From contig CAJHNH020004879.1 of assembly GCA_905116865.2 (NCBI GenBank), positions 124,001 through 188,000 of the forward strand: a DNA stretch of 64,000 bases. The letters are read 5' to 3'. Positions 54,501 through 60,500 of this stretch are shown in pieces; the first letter of the stretch is position 1, and each line of letters opens with the position of its first letter. The DNA comes from Candidula unifasciata (taxonomy: Eukaryota > Mollusca > Gastropoda > Stylommatophora > Geomitridae). The translations under genes and the position numbers were made by a program. The notes beneath the pieces are model-generated. The model searched no databases and had not been told where the DNA came from. It worked only from the letters and a program-made list of their open reading frames with translations.

Positions 54501-57500
54501 TTGTGAATGTCAAGTCTATCAATTCAACGTGGCACTGATTATAAGAAAAAGAAAGCAAAACAGCAGTAAATGACAAAATAATGTCTCAACTGCCCATTTA
54601 AAGCGAATGTAGGAAAAGAATAAAATTCCCCTACATCTGGATGAAGCTGATTACGAGGCGGATACTGTTCAAACATATACACACACACACATTCACGAAA
54701 ATACACACACACATACTAAAAAATAAACACACACACAACAAAGAAACCTTTGTGCCCTGCAACTCCATGCAATTCTTTTTAGCTTTGATGAGATCAGCTC
54801 TGAGAGATTCAGTTACCTCTTCAGCTTGCAGTAGTCTGCCCTTGAGTATGATCTACAAACATGAACATGGGTGTGTAAATGAATGTTAAACATAAACATG
54901 GGTGTGTGAATGAATGTCAAACATGAACATGGGTGTGTAAATGAATGTTAAACATAAACATGGGTGTGTGAATGAATGTCAAACATGAACATGGGTGTGA
55001 GAATGAATGTCAAACATGAACATGGGTTTGTGAATCAATGTCAAACATGAACATGGGTGTGTGAATCAATGTCAAACATAAACATGGGTGTGTGAATGAA
55101 TGTCAAACATGAACATGGGTGTGTGAATCAATATCAAACATAAACATGGGTGTGTGAATCACTGTCAAACATGAACACCAGTGTGTGAATGAATGTCAAA
55201 CATGAACATGGGTGTGTGAATGAACGTCAAACATGAACATGGGTGTGTGAATGAATGTCAAACGTGAACATGGGTGTGTGAATGAGTGTCAAACATGAAC
55301 ATGGGTGTGTGAATGAGTGTCAAACATGAACATGGGTGTGTGAATGAATGTCAAACACGAACATGAGTGTGTGAATGAGTGTTAAATGTGAACATGTTTG
55401 TGTGAATCAATGTCAAACATGAACATGGATGTGTGAATCAATGTCAAACATGAACATGGGTGTGTGAATCAATGTCAAACATGAACATGGGTGTGTGAAC
55501 GAATGTCAAACATGAACATGGGTGTGTGAACGAATGTCAAACATAAACATGGGTGTGTGAATAAATGTCAAACATGAACATGGGTGTGTGAATGAATGTC
55601 AAACATGAACATGGGTGTGTGAATCAATGTCAAACATGAACATGAGTGTGTGAATCAATGTCAAACATAAACTGACCATGATGTCCTACAAGCTATCTTA
55701 TACCATGAATAGACAATGTTCCACACTCCATCTCACATGATGAACAGAAATGTCACACACTCTATCTCACACAATGAACAATACACCACTCTACCTCACA
55801 CCATGAACAGACTATGATGTTCCATTCTCTATCACATAGCACGAACTGACCACAATGACCCACTCTCTAGCTCACACCATGAACATACAATGTTCTACAT
55901 TCTACCTCACACCATGAACAGATTATGATGTTCCATTCTCTATCACATAGCACGAACTGACCAAAATGACCCACTCTCTACCTCACACCATGAACATACA
56001 ATGTTCCACATTCTACCTCACACCATGAACAGACTATGATGTTCCATTCTCTATCACATAGCACGAACTGACCACAATGACCCACTCTCTATCTCACACC
56101 ATGAACATACAATGTTCTACATTCTACCTCACACCATGAACAGATTATGATGTTCCATTCTCTATCACACAGCACGAACTGACCACAATGACCCACTCTC
56201 TATCTCACACCATGAACATACAATGTTCCACATTCTACCTCACACCATGAACAGACTATGATGTTCCATTCTCTATCACATAGCACGAACTGACCACAAT
56301 GACCCACTCTCTATCTCACACCATGAACATACAATGTTCTACATTCTACCTCACACCATGAACAGATTATGATGTTCCATTCTCTATCACACAGCACGAA
56401 CTGACCACAATGACCCACTCTCTATCTCACACCATGAACATACAATGTTCCACATTCTACCTCACACCATGAACAGATTATGTTGTTCCATTCTCTATCA
56501 CATAGCACGAACTGACCCCAATGACCCACTCTCTACCTCACACCATGAACATACAATGTTCCACATTCTACCTCACACCATGAACAGATTATGTTGTTCC
56601 ATTCTCTCTATCACATAGCGCGAACTGACCAAAATGACCCACTCTCTATCTCACACCATGAACATACAATGTTCTACATTCTACCTCACACCATGAACAG
56701 ACTATGATGTTCCATTCTCTATCACATAGCACAAACTGACCACAATGACCCACTCTCTATCTCACACCATGAACAGATTATGTTGTTCCCTTCTCTATCA
56801 CATAGCACAAACTGACCACAATGACCCACTCTCTATCTCACACCATCAACATACAATGTTCCACATTCTACCTCACACCATGAACAGATTATGATGTTTC
56901 ATTCTCTATCACATAGCACGAACTGACCACAATGACCCACACTCTACCTCACACTATGAACAGACAATGTCACACACTCTACCTAACACCATTAACTGAC
57001 TATGATGTTCCACTCCCGATCACACATGAATTGATCATGATGTATGAATGTATGAATGAATCAAGAATTGACGTCACTGTACACAGGAAATTCCCATACG
57101 CGCTTCATCCCATTCTTTAGTAGCCAATAAAGAGTTCTCATACTGATGATGACAGTGGCAACCTGATTACAAAACTTCGCTAAGATTTTCTCATGCAGAT
57201 AGAAAACTGAGCTCACTCCCAGCTGAATCATTTTGGCCAAGGAGGGGTGGCAACAGCTAATCTATCAGCTCGCTCATTTCCACACACACTAAAATATCCT
57301 AGATTTAAAAAAAAAATCAAGAAAGTGCATTTTATATGAGTCTAACAAATGACACAAGCAACTCTGATAGGAAAATACCAGTTTCTACTTTCCTAAGTGT
57401 GCTCTGCGTGTCAGTTATAATTACAACATGTTGAGCTGGTACTACTCTCCAGTCTTTGGAAAGCTGCCACTAATGCTTCTGCCTCTATTCTTATGCTAGG

Positions 57501-60500
57501 ACTTCCATCTACTTTTTTTTTATTTTGCTTCTCATAAGACATTCATCTGTGCAAATAAAATGATATCAACTGGACCTGAATTTTTATTGATAAATTTTTA
57601 CATCTTATTGAGGAAAGAACTTGGCCGAACGGTTAGAATGCTGAGCTCTCAAGCAGGAGACCGTGGTTTGAATTCTTGTAAGGTTCAGAATGTTGTTTCT
57701 GCTGGGGGGCAAAAACAAAATTCTAGCCTGCACAGTTTGTGGTGACAGCACTGTCTATGCAGTCCTAAATCCTAAGGCTTAAATACACCTCTGCCTACCC
57801 AACACAAGTGGTAAATACAGAGAGTATCCATTCCCAACACACTCATCCAAAGCAACTATCAATCTAAGCTGGGCTGCTTTGCTGGACAGCAATGTCATTC
57901 ACTACTCATTATGCACAATCTTGTGAACTGCACACACAACAATGATATGCAACAACTCACTATAGTTTCTTTTGAGTTGGTTCCTTCTAAATCACCTCTT
58001 GACAGTGATTTGGCATCACCAGAAGAGTCTCCAGTTAATAACTGTAACAAGATGAAACACTAACAGATATCGCATGGTCAATAACTATAACCAGATGAAA
58101 CACTATAGATATCACATGGTTAACAACTATAACCAGATGAAACACTGACAGATATCATATGGTCAGTAACTATAACCCAAAGAATCAATGACAGACATCA
58201 CACTGTCAATAAGTATAATCATATGAATCAAAGACATATTTCACATGAAGTCTCAAATGTTCCCCTACAATTTAGGATATCACACCAGTTGTACATGAAA
58301 TATGATTTTTGAAGACAGGAGACATACAAAGTACACAATACTGAAATAAGTTACAGACATACAAAGTACAAAATACTGAAATAAGATACAGACATACAAA
58401 GTACAAAATACTGAAATAAGATACAGACATACAAAGTACAAAATACTGAAATAAGATACAGAATATTAAAACAAGACAAAAAATACTGAAACAAGACAAA
58501 CAAACAATGAAACCAGACATACAGCATTTAAACAAGACATACAACATTAAAACAAGACAAGTTACATTGAAATAAGGCATATAATACTAAAACAAAACAC
58601 ACAACATTGAAACAAGACATACAAGACTAAAATAAGACATTCTACCCTGAAAATGCCATACAACATAAAAACAAGACATCCAACATTAAAACAAGACATA
58701 CAAATTTAAAGCAAAATATATAACACCGAATTGAGGCATAATCTCAAACAAGATGTACAACACTGAAAATATACTCTAACCTGAAAAAATAAAGATATAC
58801 AACATTAAAACAAGACAAGTTACATTAAAACAAGCCATAAAATGCTAAAATAAAACATACAACATTAAAACAAGACAAGTTACATTGAAACAAGCCATAA
58901 AATGCTAAAATAAAACATACAACATTAAAACAAGACAAGTTACATTGAAACAAGCCATAAAATGCTAAAATAAAACATACAACATTAAAACAAGACAAGT
59001 TACATTGAAACAAGCCATAAAATGCTAAAATAAAACATACAACATTGAAACAAGACATACAAGACTAAAATAAGATATTCTACCTTGAAAATGCCATACA
59101 ACATAACAAGACACCTAATATTAAAACAAAACATACAATATTAAAACAAGATGCATAACACTGAAAGAGAACATACAACACTGAAACAAGACACTCTACA
59201 TACCAATTCATGGAGCTGAAACAGCATCTCATGAGTCTCCTTCAGACAATCACAGATTTCAGAATATCCAGAGTCGCCCATGGCGCTGTCACTCTCGCAG
59301 GAAGTCACCATGATGCCTCCTGTCAGCAGAGGGGGAAAATGTTTATACAGCCACACAATAACTAACAAAAATGTTACTACAGTCATTGTGTGTTAACAAA
59401 GGGTTGTGAATGTGAAGGACTAGCAATAGCTGCTATCTCCACTATAGTTTCCCTACATACAGTGCTTTATACTCTGTTAAAAGCCCATGGGTGTAAAAGC
59501 CTGTGGGTGTGGTCAAAGCCCCTGGGTGTGGTCACAGCTTCTGGGTGTGGTCACAGCCCATGGGTGTAGTCACAGCCCTTGTATAAGTCAAAGCCCCTGG
59601 ATGTAGTCACAGCCCCTGGGTGTTGTCCCAGCCCCTGGGTGTTGTCACACCCCCTGGGTGTTGTCCCAGCCCCTGGGTGTTGTCCCAGCCCCTAGGTGTT
59701 GTCCCAGCCCCTGGGTGTTGTCACACCCCTGGGTGTTGTCCCAGTCCCTAGTGCTCTAAAGGGGAACAACAAACAGTTACACAACTCATTCATAGCTACA
59801 TTTTCTGCGGGAGGAGAAAGCTAAACAGTTACACAGTTAGCTATATAATTCTACAAGAGAAACACAAAAAAAGTCACACAGCTGATTCACAGCTATAATA
59901 CGTTCTATGGGGGAACAAACAACCGATCGATTGCTAATACAACATCTGACAATAAAGTTATAAGACTAATTCCATAAAAATTAAAATAATCAACAGCTGT
60001 AGATATAACCTGTATTTTATTCAAAGTAAGCCTCTTGCACATTGATACAGCGAATGGCACGATCGACCACTGTAGTTCTTCTATCGTTATAGCCCTTAAA
60101 GTTGATGTTATGGCCCTCTGGATGCCATCAATATAGTCAAAGAAGCGTCCTTTCAACTTTAATTTTGGGAATAAAAAATAGTCACAGGAAGACAAACCTG
60201 GGGAGAAGGGTGGATGGCTGAGAACATGCATCGGTTTTTGGGCCAAAAATTCCTGTACAACCACTGCTCTCTGAGCTCGTGCATTGTCATGAAGAAGGAA
60301 ACAAATTGCCAGGTGTTGAATAGAAACTAACTAGCAAATTTTTTCTAGCCCAAATCTTCCACTAAAATTGTATTAACACCAAATTCATCTACCATCATCA
60401 TCATAGTCGAACAACGATCTTTTTTGTATCCGTTCTCGGAATTTTGCAATGAGTTCCTCATTACGAACAGAAACTGGGCGTCTAGGTCTATTTATTAGTA

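Noticed and set aside
59905..60264. Intact mariner transposase gene
   Set aside because: The frame covers only the C-terminal third, with stops and a frameshift towards the N-terminal part. It is a relic.
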